Source of the DNA: Casp-Chloro-G3 sp002816715
GTDB lineage: Bacteria; Chloroflexota; Dehalococcoidia; Lucifugimonadales; UBA3495
Length of the DNA stretch: 19,228 bases
NCBI GenBank assembly: GCA_027623815.1
Contig: JAQBUV010000048.1
Span: 1-19,228 of the forward strand
Direction: 5' to 3'
This document shows positions 1 to 7,520 of this stretch, piece by piece (the first letter of the stretch is position 1; each line of letters begins with the position of its first letter). The position numbers and the translations under genes are program-made. The notes beneath the pieces are model-generated. The model had not been told where the DNA came from, did not search any database, and saw nothing but the letters and a program-made list of their open reading frames with translations.

Positions 1-80
1 AGTGACTTGGCATCGGACCTTCCAGCGGGAGACTATCTTAACTTGGCCCTTTCGCTGTCCTAACAATGGGGTCCACCTCA
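1..80. mobile_element. Terminal fragment of an IS3-like insertion sequence (left edge)
   Basis: Positions 1-81 are the exact reverse complement of 19135-19215, with base 1 pairing with 19215. The match stops at 82. Read from the outer tip inward, the end starts TGAGGTGGACCCC and continues to GTTAGGACA, a layout like the ends of IS3-family elements, which start with TG and finish with CA. Base 80 is therefore the likely outer boundary and cheA sequence begins at 81. A reading frame runs on + from base 1 to a TAA at 61-63. I cannot tell whether this is the transposase C-terminus or non-coding. The element body lies outside the window, so the family call rests on the tip alone. Confidence 0.6.
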
Positions 81-1808
81 AAGGATGACCTGGCCAATGA
101 CGAAGACAGCAATGTTGACATAGCCCCGGCAGTAAAAGAACTGGAAGCGGCAATGGGCAGCCAAGACCCTGCCAAAGGCTCTGCTAAAAAAGCCAATGCC
201 ACCCCAATACTAAGCTTAGACCAGACCGCCACCCAACGACTGCAAACCGCCCAAATAACCGGGCAGAACATCTTTCTGGTTGCAGTAACCCTGCAAGAAG
301 ATACCCCCTGGGCTTCAGTACGCTGTTTCCAGGTGCTGCAGGGTCTGTCGCTAATGGGCGATGTCATCACCTCTAAACCCACTCAAGAGGACATTGAAGC
401 GGAGAAGGTAAGCGGCGAGATACAGGTGGTCATTGCCACCGAGCATGATGCAGATACTCTGCGAGCGCCGCTGGTAACCCTGGAAGACATTTCCGAAGTA
501 TCGATTGAACCCTACACCCCACCGGAAGAGTCGGCCTCCAGCGGCAAAGATCCTAACGGAGAAGCCATTGTCCGCAAACCCGGCCAGTCGCAGACCGTCA
601 GAATTGATGTAGAGCGGCTGGACCACCTGATGAACACCATTGGCGAACTGGTAATTGACCGCACCAGAATCCTCCAGATTGGCCAGATGCTGTCAACCCG
701 TTACAAGGAAGATGAACTGGTACAAGCCCTGGGAACAACCACCGCCCACGTGGTAAAAGTGGTGGACGAGCTTCAAGAAGACATTATGAAAGCCCGCATG
801 CTGCCCATTGGCACCGTGTTCAGCGGCTTTCCCCGCATGGTGCGCGACCTGGCCCAGAAGATCAACAAGAAAGTGGACTTTGAAATTGGCGGCCAGGAAA
901 CGGAGATAGACCGCACCGTAATTGAGCATATTCGCGACCCCTTGGTCCACCTGCTGCGCAACTCAGTTGACCACGGTATTGAGACCCCAGAGGAGCGCGT
1001 TGCCCAGGGAAAGCCTGGGGCAGGCACCTTGAAGCTGTCCGCCATTCAGGAGAACAGCTACATCATCATCACCGTTGAGGACGACGGTAAGGGCATCGAC
1101 GCCAAGCGGGTCAAGGAATCATCGGTAAGGAAGGGAATTATCTCCGCTGAAGTCGCCTCCCGGATGACCGATGCTGAAGCGCTTGATCTGATCTTCAGCC
1201 CCGGCGCCTCCACCGCTGAACAGACCACCGACATCTCCGGTCGGGGCGTGGGCATGGACATCGTCAAGACTCACATTGAGTCCATCAACGGCTTCGTCAA
1301 GTTGGACACCAAGGTGGGTGAGGGCACCAAATTCACCCTCATGCTGCCCCTAACCCTGGCAACCCTGCAAGCCCTGCTCTTCTCGGTAGACAAAACCGTC
1401 TACGCAGTGCCTCTGGTGTACGTACTGGAGGCGGTAATCATAGATTCCGGAGAGATCAGCACCATTGAAGGCAACGAGGTCATCAGGCTGCGTGACAACG
1501 TGGTTCCTCTGCTCAGATTAAAGACAGTGTTCAATTCAAATCACCAAGGGTTCAACCCAGATGACAAGACCTACATTGTGGTAGTCCGGTTTGGCGACCG
1601 CCTGGTGGGGCTGTGCGTTGACTCCCTCATTGAACTTCAGGATGTCACCGTCAAGTCCATTGGCACCTATATGGGCGACGTCAAGGGAATCGCCGGGGTC
1701 AGCATCCTGGGTGATGGCCAGGTGGTGTTGATCCTGGATATCCCCACCCTGATCAGCACTTCCATTGCCAAGACCGGGCCCAAGCTGGACCGCGCTCTGC
1801 GGAACTAA
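66..1808 (+). CDS. cheA: CheA chemotaxis histidine kinase, 5'-truncated by the IS
   Basis: CheA autophosphorylates and passes phosphate to CheY and CheB. What remains is a P2-like response-regulator docking domain (about residues 68-152), the P3 dimerisation helices (176-240), the P4 ATPase and the P5 CheW-like receptor-coupling domain (about 435-575). P4 shows the N box with LLRNSVDHGIE (about 296-306), G1 VEDDGKGID (about 336) and G2 GRGVGMDIV (about 392). The P1 Hpt domain with its phospho-accepting histidine is missing, because the gene is interrupted at base 81. The ATG at 66 lies inside the IS end and happens to be in frame, adding MGSTS. A product from it could not autophosphorylate in the usual way. 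The native start lies outside the window. It heads the chemotaxis operon, 68 bp before cheC. Confidence 0.93.
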   Translation: MGSTSKDDLANDEDSNVDIAPAVKELEAAMGSQDPAKGSAKKANATPILSLDQTATQRLQTAQITGQNIFLVAVTLQEDTPWASVRCFQVLQGLSLMGDVITSKPTQEDIEAEKVSGEIQVVIATEHDADTLRAPLVTLEDISEVSIEPYTPPEESASSGKDPNGEAIVRKPGQSQTVRIDVERLDHLMNTIGELVIDRTRILQIGQMLSTRYKEDELVQALGTTTAHVVKVVDELQEDIMKARMLPIGTVFSGFPRMVRDLAQKINKKVDFEIGGQETEIDRTVIEHIRDPLVHLLRNSVDHGIETPEERVAQGKPGAGTLKLSAIQENSYIIITVEDDGKGIDAKRVKESSVRKGIISAEVASRMTDAEALDLIFSPGASTAEQTTDISGRGVGMDIVKTHIESINGFVKLDTKVGEGTKFTLMLPLTLATLQALLFSVDKTVYAVPLVYVLEAVIIDSGEISTIEGNEVIRLRDNVVPLLRLKTVFNSNHQGFNPDDKTYIVVVRFGDRLVGLCVDSLIELQDVTVKSIGTYMGDVKGIAGVSILGDGQVVLILDIPTLISTSIAKTGPKLDRALRN

Positions 1809-1876
1809 TCACCATAGCAGATTGAAACCTTACCCAAACCCATCCATAGAGGGACGGGGCATAACAGGAGGAACAT

Positions 1877-2494
1877 TTGGTAGATACACAAGCTACCCTG
1901 AACGATGACATGAGAGCCTGCACCGCACTGGTGAGTGAAGGCAGCGCCAACGCCATCATCGGTCTTTCCCAAATGATTGGGCAAGAAATAAAGGTCACCC
2001 ACCTCAACGCCAGAGTAGTGCCGGTTAATGAGACTCCAGACCTGGTGGGCGGCTGGGAAGCGGTCACCCTGGGGATCTACCTGGGCGTTATTGGCGACGC
2101 CACCGGTCACATACTTCTGGTCTACAAACCAGAGACCGCAATGGCTCTGGCCGACCTGTTGATGGGTGAGCCACCCGGAACCACCAAAAGCCTGGAGGAG
2201 ATGGAGGAGTCGGCCCTGGGGGAAGTGGGCAATATCATGGGGTCCTTCTTCCTGAACGCGTTGAGCGACGCCACCGGGTTCTCCTTCCAGCCGTCGCCGC
2301 CCGCGGTGATGTTGGACATGGCCGGGGCCATTTTGGACGTGGCGTTGTCCGACATCATTCAGGAGTCAGACGACGCCCTGGTCGTTGAAACCGGTTTCTC
2401 CACTGATGACCGCACAATTGAGGGAACCCTGCTAGTAATGCCCAGCCCAGACCTGCTCAGGGTGTTGGTGGAGCACATCAGAAATGGTAATTAA
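1877..2494 (+). CDS. cheC: CheC-family CheY-P phosphatase
   Basis: CheC dephosphorylates CheY-P and binds CheD. The family has two pseudo-symmetric active sites, each built on E-x2-N with a proline about 22 residues later. Here the second site is intact: SALGEVGN gives E116 and N119, with P142 in the expected place. In the first half the helix around GSANAIIGLSQ aligns with the usual GAGNAATALSQ, but the E and N positions are A17 and S20, so this site looks lost. The TTG start at 1877 is chosen because a perfect AGGAGG lies at 1866-1871. The 205-residue length is normal. The 3' end overlaps cheD by 11 bp, which suggests translational coupling. A CheX- or FliY-like role is possible, but no FliN domain follows. 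Confidence 0.88.
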   Translation: MVDTQATLNDDMRACTALVSEGSANAIIGLSQMIGQEIKVTHLNARVVPVNETPDLVGGWEAVTLGIYLGVIGDATGHILLVYKPETAMALADLLMGEPPGTTKSLEEMEESALGEVGNIMGSFFLNALSDATGFSFQPSPPAVMLDMAGAILDVALSDIIQESDDALVVETGFSTDDRTIEGTLLVMPSPDLLRVLVEHIRNGN

Positions 2495-2981
2495 GCAAGC
2501 AATGACTATTGTCGTAGGCCTGGGAGAGATCAAAATTGCCAAGGATCCGTCGGCAGTGCTTACCTGCCTGGGTTTGGGGTCCTGCATCGGCATATGCGCT
2601 TACGACCCCATCGCCAAAGTGGCCGGCATGGCCCACATAGTTCTGCCCTGCAGCAACGGTAGAAGCGGGCCGCCTTCGCCCAAGTATGCCGATATCGGCA
2701 TTCCCTACCTGCTGGAACAGGTCAAGCAACAAGGGGGCATAACCTCTCGCCTGATCATCAAGATCGCCGGCGGAGCCCAAATATCTAAAGCCCCGGGGTT
2801 GGAGGACAGCTTCAAAATAGGCCAGAAAAACGCCGCCGCGGTAAACGACATTTTCGGCCAGATTGGTATTTCCATCAAAGCGGCAGATGTTGGCGGTGAT
2901 TATGGCAGGACCTTGAAGATGTTCCTGGAAACAGGCAACACCATCGTCAGCTCGGCAAAACTAGGCCCTAAGGAGTTATGA
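2484..2981 (+). CDS. cheD: CheD chemoreceptor glutamine deamidase
   Basis: CheD deamidates glutamines on chemoreceptors and is a partner of CheC in Bacillus- and Thermotoga-type chemotaxis. The catalytic cysteine is C34 in LGLGSCIGIC and the histidine is H51 in GMAHIVLP. Their 17-residue spacing matches the family. Six residues before the cysteine, where Thermotoga CheD has its catalytic threonine, there is C28, with T27 beside it, so that third residue is uncertain. The start at 2484 lies inside cheC. The ATG at 2502 (M7) gives an N-terminus closer to known CheDs and is a real alternative. Neither start has a strong Shine-Dalgarno site. The stop overlaps the cheY start by 4 bp (ATGA). Confidence 0.92.
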   Translation: MVIKQAMTIVVGLGEIKIAKDPSAVLTCLGLGSCIGICAYDPIAKVAGMAHIVLPCSNGRSGPPSPKYADIGIPYLLEQVKQQGGITSRLIIKIAGGAQISKAPGLEDSFKIGQKNAAAVNDIFGQIGISIKAADVGGDYGRTLKMFLETGNTIVSSAKLGPKEL

Positions 2982-3340
2982 CATTGACTACAGTATTGGT
3001 TGTAGACGACGCCGCTTTCATGCGGATGCGGTGCAAAAAGTTACTATCCCAGAGCGGATACGACGTACTGGAGGCCGCTACCGGAGCCCAGGCGGTGGAA
3101 GCCTACAAAGAGAGTAAACCCGACGCAGTCTTGCTGGATATAACCATGCCCGACATGGACGGCCTGACCGCGTTGAAAGAGCTGATTAAACTGAACCCCG
3201 ACGTCAGAGTCGCTATGTGCAGCGCCATGGGTCAGCAGTCAATAGTAATGGATGCCCTCAAATCTGGGGCCAGAGATTTTGTGGTCAAGCCCTTTGAGCC
3301 AGACCGGGTGCTGGCCACCATCAAAAAGTTGTTGGAGTAA
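2978..3340 (+). CDS. cheY: CheY response regulator (single receiver domain)
   Basis: CheY carries the signal from CheA to the motility motor. This is a 120-residue stand-alone receiver with the acidic pair D10-D11, phospho-acceptor D54 in LLDITMPDMDG, S82 as the switch hydroxyl and K104 in FVVKPFEP. The stretch CSAMGQQ followed by SGARDFVVKPF is typical of the Bacillus/Thermotoga CheY group rather than the enteric one. That fits the neighbouring cheC and cheD. An AAGGAG motif stands just before the ATG. The ATG overlaps the cheD stop, so the two are coupled. Which motor it acts on cannot be read from this gene; the ArlH-like gene downstream suggests an archaellum. Confidence 0.93.
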   Translation: MTLTTVLVVDDAAFMRMRCKKLLSQSGYDVLEAATGAQAVEAYKESKPDAVLLDITMPDMDGLTALKELIKLNPDVRVAMCSAMGQQSIVMDALKSGARDFVVKPFEPDRVLATIKKLLE

Positions 3341-3346
3341 GAATCT

Positions 3347-3444
3347 ATCTCAAATCACACCGCAGAGCCACAGAATACGCTGAGAGTGGAGCAAAAGTAG
3401 CCAGGACAATCTCTGCGAACTTTGCGTCTCCGCGGTTTTGAGAT
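3347..3444. repeat. Palindromic intergenic repeat between cheY and the ArlH-like gene
   Basis: Left arm 3347-3386 and right arm 3407-3444 are imperfect inverted copies of each other. Both outer ends carry ATCTCAAA (left) or its complement, followed inward by ACCGC and a purine-rich CAGAG-type stretch. The right arm read backwards gives ACCGCGGAGACGCAAAG. Elements of this ACCGCAGAGRCGCAGAG type are, to my knowledge, widespread dispersed repeats in bacterial genomes. It fills most of the 163-bp gap, so the ArlH-like gene may have its own transcript or be separated from cheY by a structured RNA. Confidence 0.7.
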
Positions 3445-3503
3445 GGTTCCAAGTGCTGGCATCAGCCTCGTGACCAATCTGGATAGAGGCTGAACACCCA
3501 TCT

Positions 3504-4259
3504 ATGCAGAACACAATAAGCGGCATAACCGAAAAGACGAGCATATCTATCGGCAGCGACCCGATAGATAAGGCTCTGCTTGGCGGCTTGCCCCTGGGCT
3601 CTTTGTCTTTGATTGAAGGCCCCTCCGGCGTGGGCAAAAGCGTGGTTATTCAGCACTATGCCTTTGGCGCGCTGATGGCTGAGCTGGGAGTAGGTTACTA
3701 CGTCAGCGGCACCGATCAAGAAGGTCTGATAAAGAAAATGAACTCCCTCTACCTGGAAGTAAACGCCTTTCTGGGAGAGGGTCAACTGCTAATCTACCCC
3801 ATCAGTGATTTTTACGATGGCCGGGAAGATGCCTCAGCATCCCTGCGCAAGCTGCGTAAGCACATGGAGCAATTGCCCTGGGACGTAAGCGTTATCGTTG
3901 TAGACACCCTGACCAATCTGGTCAACCAGGCCGGGACTGATGAAAGTTTCAACTTTTTCCTGTCCTGCAAGGAAATATGTAGCTGGGACAAGACTTTGCT
4001 GTTCGCCATGCACACTGCTTCAATGGACCCGGATCTGCTGACGCGCTTGGACAAACTATTTGACACCCACCTGACGCTGCGGATTGAAGCGCTGTCTCAA
4101 GGCGTTCAGCTCAAGACGATGAACGTGATTGACATCGCTAAAGTGAAGAACGCCAAGCTGCAAAAGAAGACTTCCATCTACTTTGAGATAGACCCGGAAC
4201 TGGGGCGCAGCATGAATATGAGCTTGAAGGTGCTGCCGTTCTTCAAACTTAGGACCTGA
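3504..4259 (+). CDS. arlH: ArlH/FlaH-like RecA-fold ATPase (archaellum motor accessory protein)
   Basis: In archaea, ArlH (FlaH) is a KaiC-like ATP-binding protein that docks on the ArlI/ArlJ motor of the archaellum. This 251-residue protein has the family layout. It starts with IGSDPIDKALLGGLP and GSLSLIEG, then Walker A GPSGVGKS (39-46), a stretch around IKKMNSLYLEV and LLIYPI, and Walker B VIVVDTLTN with D134. The C-terminus has IYFEIDPELG, where ArlH proteins have FEVDP-type motifs near the end. No KaiC second domain is present. It lies between cheY and cheB on the same strand, which links it to motility. The ATG at 3504 is used. A generic KaiC/RAD55-like ATPase is the alternative, but N- and C-terminal motifs both favour ArlH. 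No arlI, arlJ or archaellin gene is in the window. Confidence 0.72.
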   Translation: MQNTISGITEKTSISIGSDPIDKALLGGLPLGSLSLIEGPSGVGKSVVIQHYAFGALMAELGVGYYVSGTDQEGLIKKMNSLYLEVNAFLGEGQLLIYPISDFYDGREDASASLRKLRKHMEQLPWDVSVIVVDTLTNLVNQAGTDESFNFFLSCKEICSWDKTLLFAMHTASMDPDLLTRLDKLFDTHLTLRIEALSQGVQLKTMNVIDIAKVKNAKLQKKTSIYFEIDPELGRSMNMSLKVLPFFKLRT

Positions 4260-4389
4260 ACGCCCCGCTCCGTGGCCCCTTTCAATTCGGAGAGATTTAA
4301 GGCGACTGTAGCACTAAAATAGAAGTATTAAGACAACTGAATCATATCCACTTGATAAATGATTATGGCAAATATTAAAGGAGCGCGTT

Positions 4390-5469
4390 TTGGCCAACAA
4401 GATTAAGGTTCTGGTAGTGGACGACTCGGCTTTTGCCCGGTCGGTGATCGCCAAGAGGTTGGAAGCCGACCCGGACTTGGAGGTCATCGACTTCGCCAAA
4501 GACAGGCTGGAAGCCCTGGAGAAGGTCAAGAGTCTCAAACCCGACGTGGTGACTCTGGATGTATCCATGCCCCGTATGGACGGTCTGGAGGCCCTGGAAC
4601 GCATCATGCTGGAGTGTCCCACCCCGGTGGTTATGCTCAGCGCGCTCACCGGCCAGCAGACCAATACCACCATCTCAGCTTTGGAACGGGGCGCGGTAGA
4701 CTTCTTTCTCAAAGCCTCGGTGACCAACCCGGCCGGCGGCGACGCTGCTATAGAGGAACTGAGAAAGATCATCAAGGCCGCCTCCACCGTGACCGGGGCC
4801 AGACTGCGCACCATTGCCAATTGGAACCGGGCCAACCGCATTGAAAAACCGGCCAAAGCACAACGCACCTCCACCATCAACAAAGTGGTGGTTATTGGCA
4901 CTTCCACCGGCGGCCCCAAAGCCCTGGCCGACCTCATCCCGGCCCTGCCCGGCAACCTACCCGCCGCGGTGGTACTGGTACAACACATGCCTCCCGTGTT
5001 CACCAAGTCTCTGTCGGAACGTCTGAACCAGGCTTCAGCCCTTGAAGTTAAAGAGGCCCAGGAAGGCGACAAAGTGGAGGCGGGCGTGATACTGGTGGCC
5101 CCCGGCGGCTACCACATGGTGATGAACAAAGACTGGACGGTTTCAATGAACCAGAACCCCCAGGTCTGCGGCGTGCGACCAGCGGTTGACGTGCTCATGG
5201 AGTCGGTAGCCAACATCTGCCGGTCTTCAACTCTGGGCGTAGTGCTGACCGGCATGGGCTCCGACGGCACCATCGGGTCATCCCACATCAAAAAGGCCGG
5301 TGGCCAGGTGATTGTGGAAGACGAGTCCACCTGCTCAATCTATGGCATGCCCAAGAGCATTGTGGACGCCGGGTACGCCGACAAGATTGTGCCGCTAAAC
5401 AAGATGGCTCAGGAGATTGCCAGTCTGTGTAACTCCAGACGGCCTCAGAAAGAAACCTTAGTAGCTTAG
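4390..5469 (+). CDS. cheB: CheB receptor methylesterase/deamidase
   Basis: CheB removes methyl groups from chemoreceptors when phosphorylated by CheA. The N-terminal receiver (about 1-125) has D11-D12 and phospho-acceptor D57 in VVTLDVSMPRMDG. A linker leads to the C-terminal esterase (about 165-350). The catalytic triad is visible as S172 in GTSTGGPKAL, H199 in VLVQHMPP and D292 in LTGMGSDG. The length of 359 residues is typical. The TTG start at 4390 follows an AAAGGAG motif at about 4377-4383, at good spacing. The 130-bp upstream gap is AT-rich and could hold a promoter, but I see no convincing -35/-10 pair. cheR follows after a repeat. Confidence 0.95.
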   Translation: MANKIKVLVVDDSAFARSVIAKRLEADPDLEVIDFAKDRLEALEKVKSLKPDVVTLDVSMPRMDGLEALERIMLECPTPVVMLSALTGQQTNTTISALERGAVDFFLKASVTNPAGGDAAIEELRKIIKAASTVTGARLRTIANWNRANRIEKPAKAQRTSTINKVVVIGTSTGGPKALADLIPALPGNLPAAVVLVQHMPPVFTKSLSERLNQASALEVKEAQEGDKVEAGVILVAPGGYHMVMNKDWTVSMNQNPQVCGVRPAVDVLMESVANICRSSTLGVVLTGMGSDGTIGSSHIKKAGGQVIVEDESTCSIYGMPKSIVDAGYADKIVPLNKMAQEIASLCNSRRPQKETLVA

Positions 5470-5472
5470 TCG

Positions 5473-5525
5473 GGAGCAGACCTATGTGTCTGCCCAGAGC
5501 GCGCACAAAGGTGCGCCCCTACGTA
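5473..5525 (+). repeat. Twin-hairpin dispersed repeat, copy 1 (between cheB and cheR)
   Basis: Two small hairpins follow each other: GCAGAC/GTCTGC, then GCGCAC/GTGCGC, ending in CCCCTACGT. The same unit, reverse-complemented, occurs at 13196-13249 between the PadR gene and arsM, with about 40 of 46 aligned bases identical. This marks a dispersed element rather than a gene-specific terminator. No function can be read from the sequence. The hairpins could still affect cheB-cheR mRNA. Confidence 0.75.
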
Positions 5526-5576
5526 TATACAACGCAATTAAACAAAATCGGCATTAGAGTATTGGGAGCGTAAACC

Positions 5577-6413
5577 GTGACCGACCAAGAATATACCTAC
5601 CTGCAAGAAACCATACTGCGCCTGACCGGCATTAACCTGGAAAGCTACAAAACCCAGCAGATGCGCCGCCGCCTGGAGGGGTTCATCGCCCGCATCCCCG
5701 GCTCCGGGGTGGGCCCCTACTGCGAAATGCTGCAGAAGGACAAGGAGGCCCAGCAGCGGCTGAAAGACTTCATGACCATCAATGTCTCTGAGTTTTTCCG
5801 AGACAGCGACCAGTTCACCGTGCTCAAGAACCGCATCCTGCCCGGCATCATTGCCAAAAGCGCATCCCCGGTACTCATCTGGAGCGCAGGCTGTTCCATT
5901 GGCGCAGAACCTTACTCGCTGGCCATTATGATGAACGAACTGGCCCCAAAGCGCGACTACCGAATCACGGCTACCGACTTGGACCAGACTATTCTGAACA
6001 AGGCCAAGGCTGGCGGCCCCTATAAACAAGCCGACCTGAAGAACGTCAACAAGCAGCAGTTGATGAAGTATTTCACCCGCTCTGACGAGGATTTTAAGGT
6101 AGTTGACAGCCTGAAGGCCAAGATCGACTTCCGACAGCAGAACCTGCTGACCGACACCTTCGCTAAAGGCTTTGATCTGATCATTTGCCGCAACGTGGTG
6201 ATCTACTTCACCGACGAAGCCAAGCGGAAGATTAACCAGGGGTTTTACAACTCGCTCAAAGAAGACGGCATCCTGTTCATTGGCGGCACCGAAACCTTGT
6301 TAGATGCTCAGCAACTGGGTTTCAAGCGGATGTCCGCCTCCTTCTACGAGAAAACGCCAGCGTCGGACGCTGCGCAACCGGTCACCGAGAAGGTCCTGCA
6401 TTCAAAAGTATAG
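5577..6413 (+). CDS. cheR: CheR chemoreceptor methyltransferase
   Basis: CheR methylates glutamates on chemoreceptors with S-adenosylmethionine and opposes CheB. The N-terminal helical domain ends in MTINVSEFFRD (family TTNxTxFFRD). The SAM pocket follows as WSAGCSIGAEPYSLAI, where most CheRs have STGEEPYS, then ITATDLDQTILNKAKAG, FDLIICRNVVIYF and LFIGGTETL. The length of 278 residues is normal, and there is no TPR extension. The start is the GTG at 5577, preceded by a GGGAG motif. It lies 15 bp before the HD-GYP-like gene, probably in the same transcript. Confidence 0.95.
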   Translation: MTDQEYTYLQETILRLTGINLESYKTQQMRRRLEGFIARIPGSGVGPYCEMLQKDKEAQQRLKDFMTINVSEFFRDSDQFTVLKNRILPGIIAKSASPVLIWSAGCSIGAEPYSLAIMMNELAPKRDYRITATDLDQTILNKAKAGGPYKQADLKNVNKQQLMKYFTRSDEDFKVVDSLKAKIDFRQQNLLTDTFAKGFDLIICRNVVIYFTDEAKRKINQGFYNSLKEDGILFIGGTETLLDAQQLGFKRMSASFYEKTPASDAAQPVTEKVLHSKV

Positions 6414-6428
6414 GGAGACCAAGGTCTA

Positions 6429-7520
6429 GTGCGTCGCATATCCTCAAAACGTGCTGAGCCCGGAATGGTGCTGGGTCGAGCCGTATACGACAACGGCGGC
6501 TACCTGCTGTTGAACGCAGGCGCCAAGATTTACGCCGACACTCTCAACACCCTGAACATCTACGGGGTGGGCGAGATAATGGTTAGAGACTCTCGGGTCA
6601 GCGACGTGGCGGTGCAGCCTCTGATACCTCCAGAGTTGGAGGCCGCCGTTACCCAGGCTCTGCGCCAGATGATCACCGAGAGCATTGGCAAGAGCACCAT
6701 TGAGGACGAACTGCTGCGTGAGGTGGAAACCACGGTCTACAGTATGGTCCGGGAGTCTTTCCCCCAGGTGGTGGGTGAGGTCAACGTCACCGGCTGCCTG
6801 TCGTTGGAAGACTATCACTACGCCCATTCGGCCAGATCCGCCTGCCTGGCCATGCTCATTGGTAAGATTTGCGACTACGACGTGTTTGAATTGACCAAGC
6901 TGGGCTTATCAACTCTGATGATGAACCTGGGTTTTGTTCTGGTGCCCCCCAGCGCCCTGGACAACCCCGATTCCTTGATGGAGAAGATACGTCAGGACAT
7001 TCCCAGACATCCTGAGCGGGGAGGCGAGATTCTCCAGGCCCACACCCACCTGGGCAAAGACGTGATGGAGGCGGTAGAACAGCACCACGAGCGCTGGGAC
7101 GGCAGCGGCTTTCCCGCCCGGCTCAAAGGTGAGGAAATTTGCCAATTCGCCCGCATCATCGCCATCGCCGACACCTACTATGAGCTGGTTTCCCTGCGGC
7201 CCGACCGTCCGCCCTACATGCCCCATGAGGCCGCCGAATTTATCATCGCCTACAGCGGCGCGCTTTTCGACCCGGAATTGGTTAAAGTATTTACCAGGCT
7301 AGTGCCGCTTTATCCCACCGGCACTACCGTCAGACTCAACAGCGGAGAAGTAGGCATAATTTCTAACGCCAATTTGGGACATATTGCCCGACCAACGGTG
7401 CGGGTTTGTGCGATGGGCAGAAAACTAAAAAAGCCCTACGAGATAAACTTGTCCCAGGCCAAGTACCAGGATCGGATGGTGGTTGAGGTGGACCCATACC
7501 TGCCGCCTCCGGAGGATTAA
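6429..7520 (+). CDS. Degenerate HD-GYP-domain protein, probably catalytically inactive
   Basis: HD-GYP proteins normally hydrolyse cyclic di-GMP. This 363-residue protein has the usual N-terminal module (MRRIS...GMVLGRAVYD, LLNAGAKIY), an HD-GYP-like core (about 125-260) and a C-terminal beta module (TGTTVRLNSGEVGII). Several metal-ligand motifs survive: AHS, RHPERGG, H219-H220 in QHHERWDGSGFP, and AIADTYY. The defining HD pair is M165-N166, the following GK lysine is F169, and GYP reads GFP. Loss of the HD pair should abolish phosphodiesterase activity. A role as a sensor or scaffold is my inference. It starts with GTG 15 bp after cheR, and its stop overlaps the next start (TAATG), so it is part of the motility operon. 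Confidence 0.82.
   Translation: MRRISSKRAEPGMVLGRAVYDNGGYLLLNAGAKIYADTLNTLNIYGVGEIMVRDSRVSDVAVQPLIPPELEAAVTQALRQMITESIGKSTIEDELLREVETTVYSMVRESFPQVVGEVNVTGCLSLEDYHYAHSARSACLAMLIGKICDYDVFELTKLGLSTLMMNLGFVLVPPSALDNPDSLMEKIRQDIPRHPERGGEILQAHTHLGKDVMEAVEQHHERWDGSGFPARLKGEEICQFARIIAIADTYYELVSLRPDRPPYMPHEAAEFIIAYSGALFDPELVKVFTRLVPLYPTGTTVRLNSGEVGIISNANLGHIARPTVRVCAMGRKLKKPYEINLSQAKYQDRMVVEVDPYLPPPED

Noticed and set aside
3504..4259. KaiC circadian clock protein
   Set aside because: It has a single RecA domain of 251 residues, lacks the second KaiC domain and has ArlH-like termini.
4314..5072. 252-residue open frame on the minus strand across cheB
   Set aside because: It is antisense to cheB, whose receiver and catalytic triad are clear.
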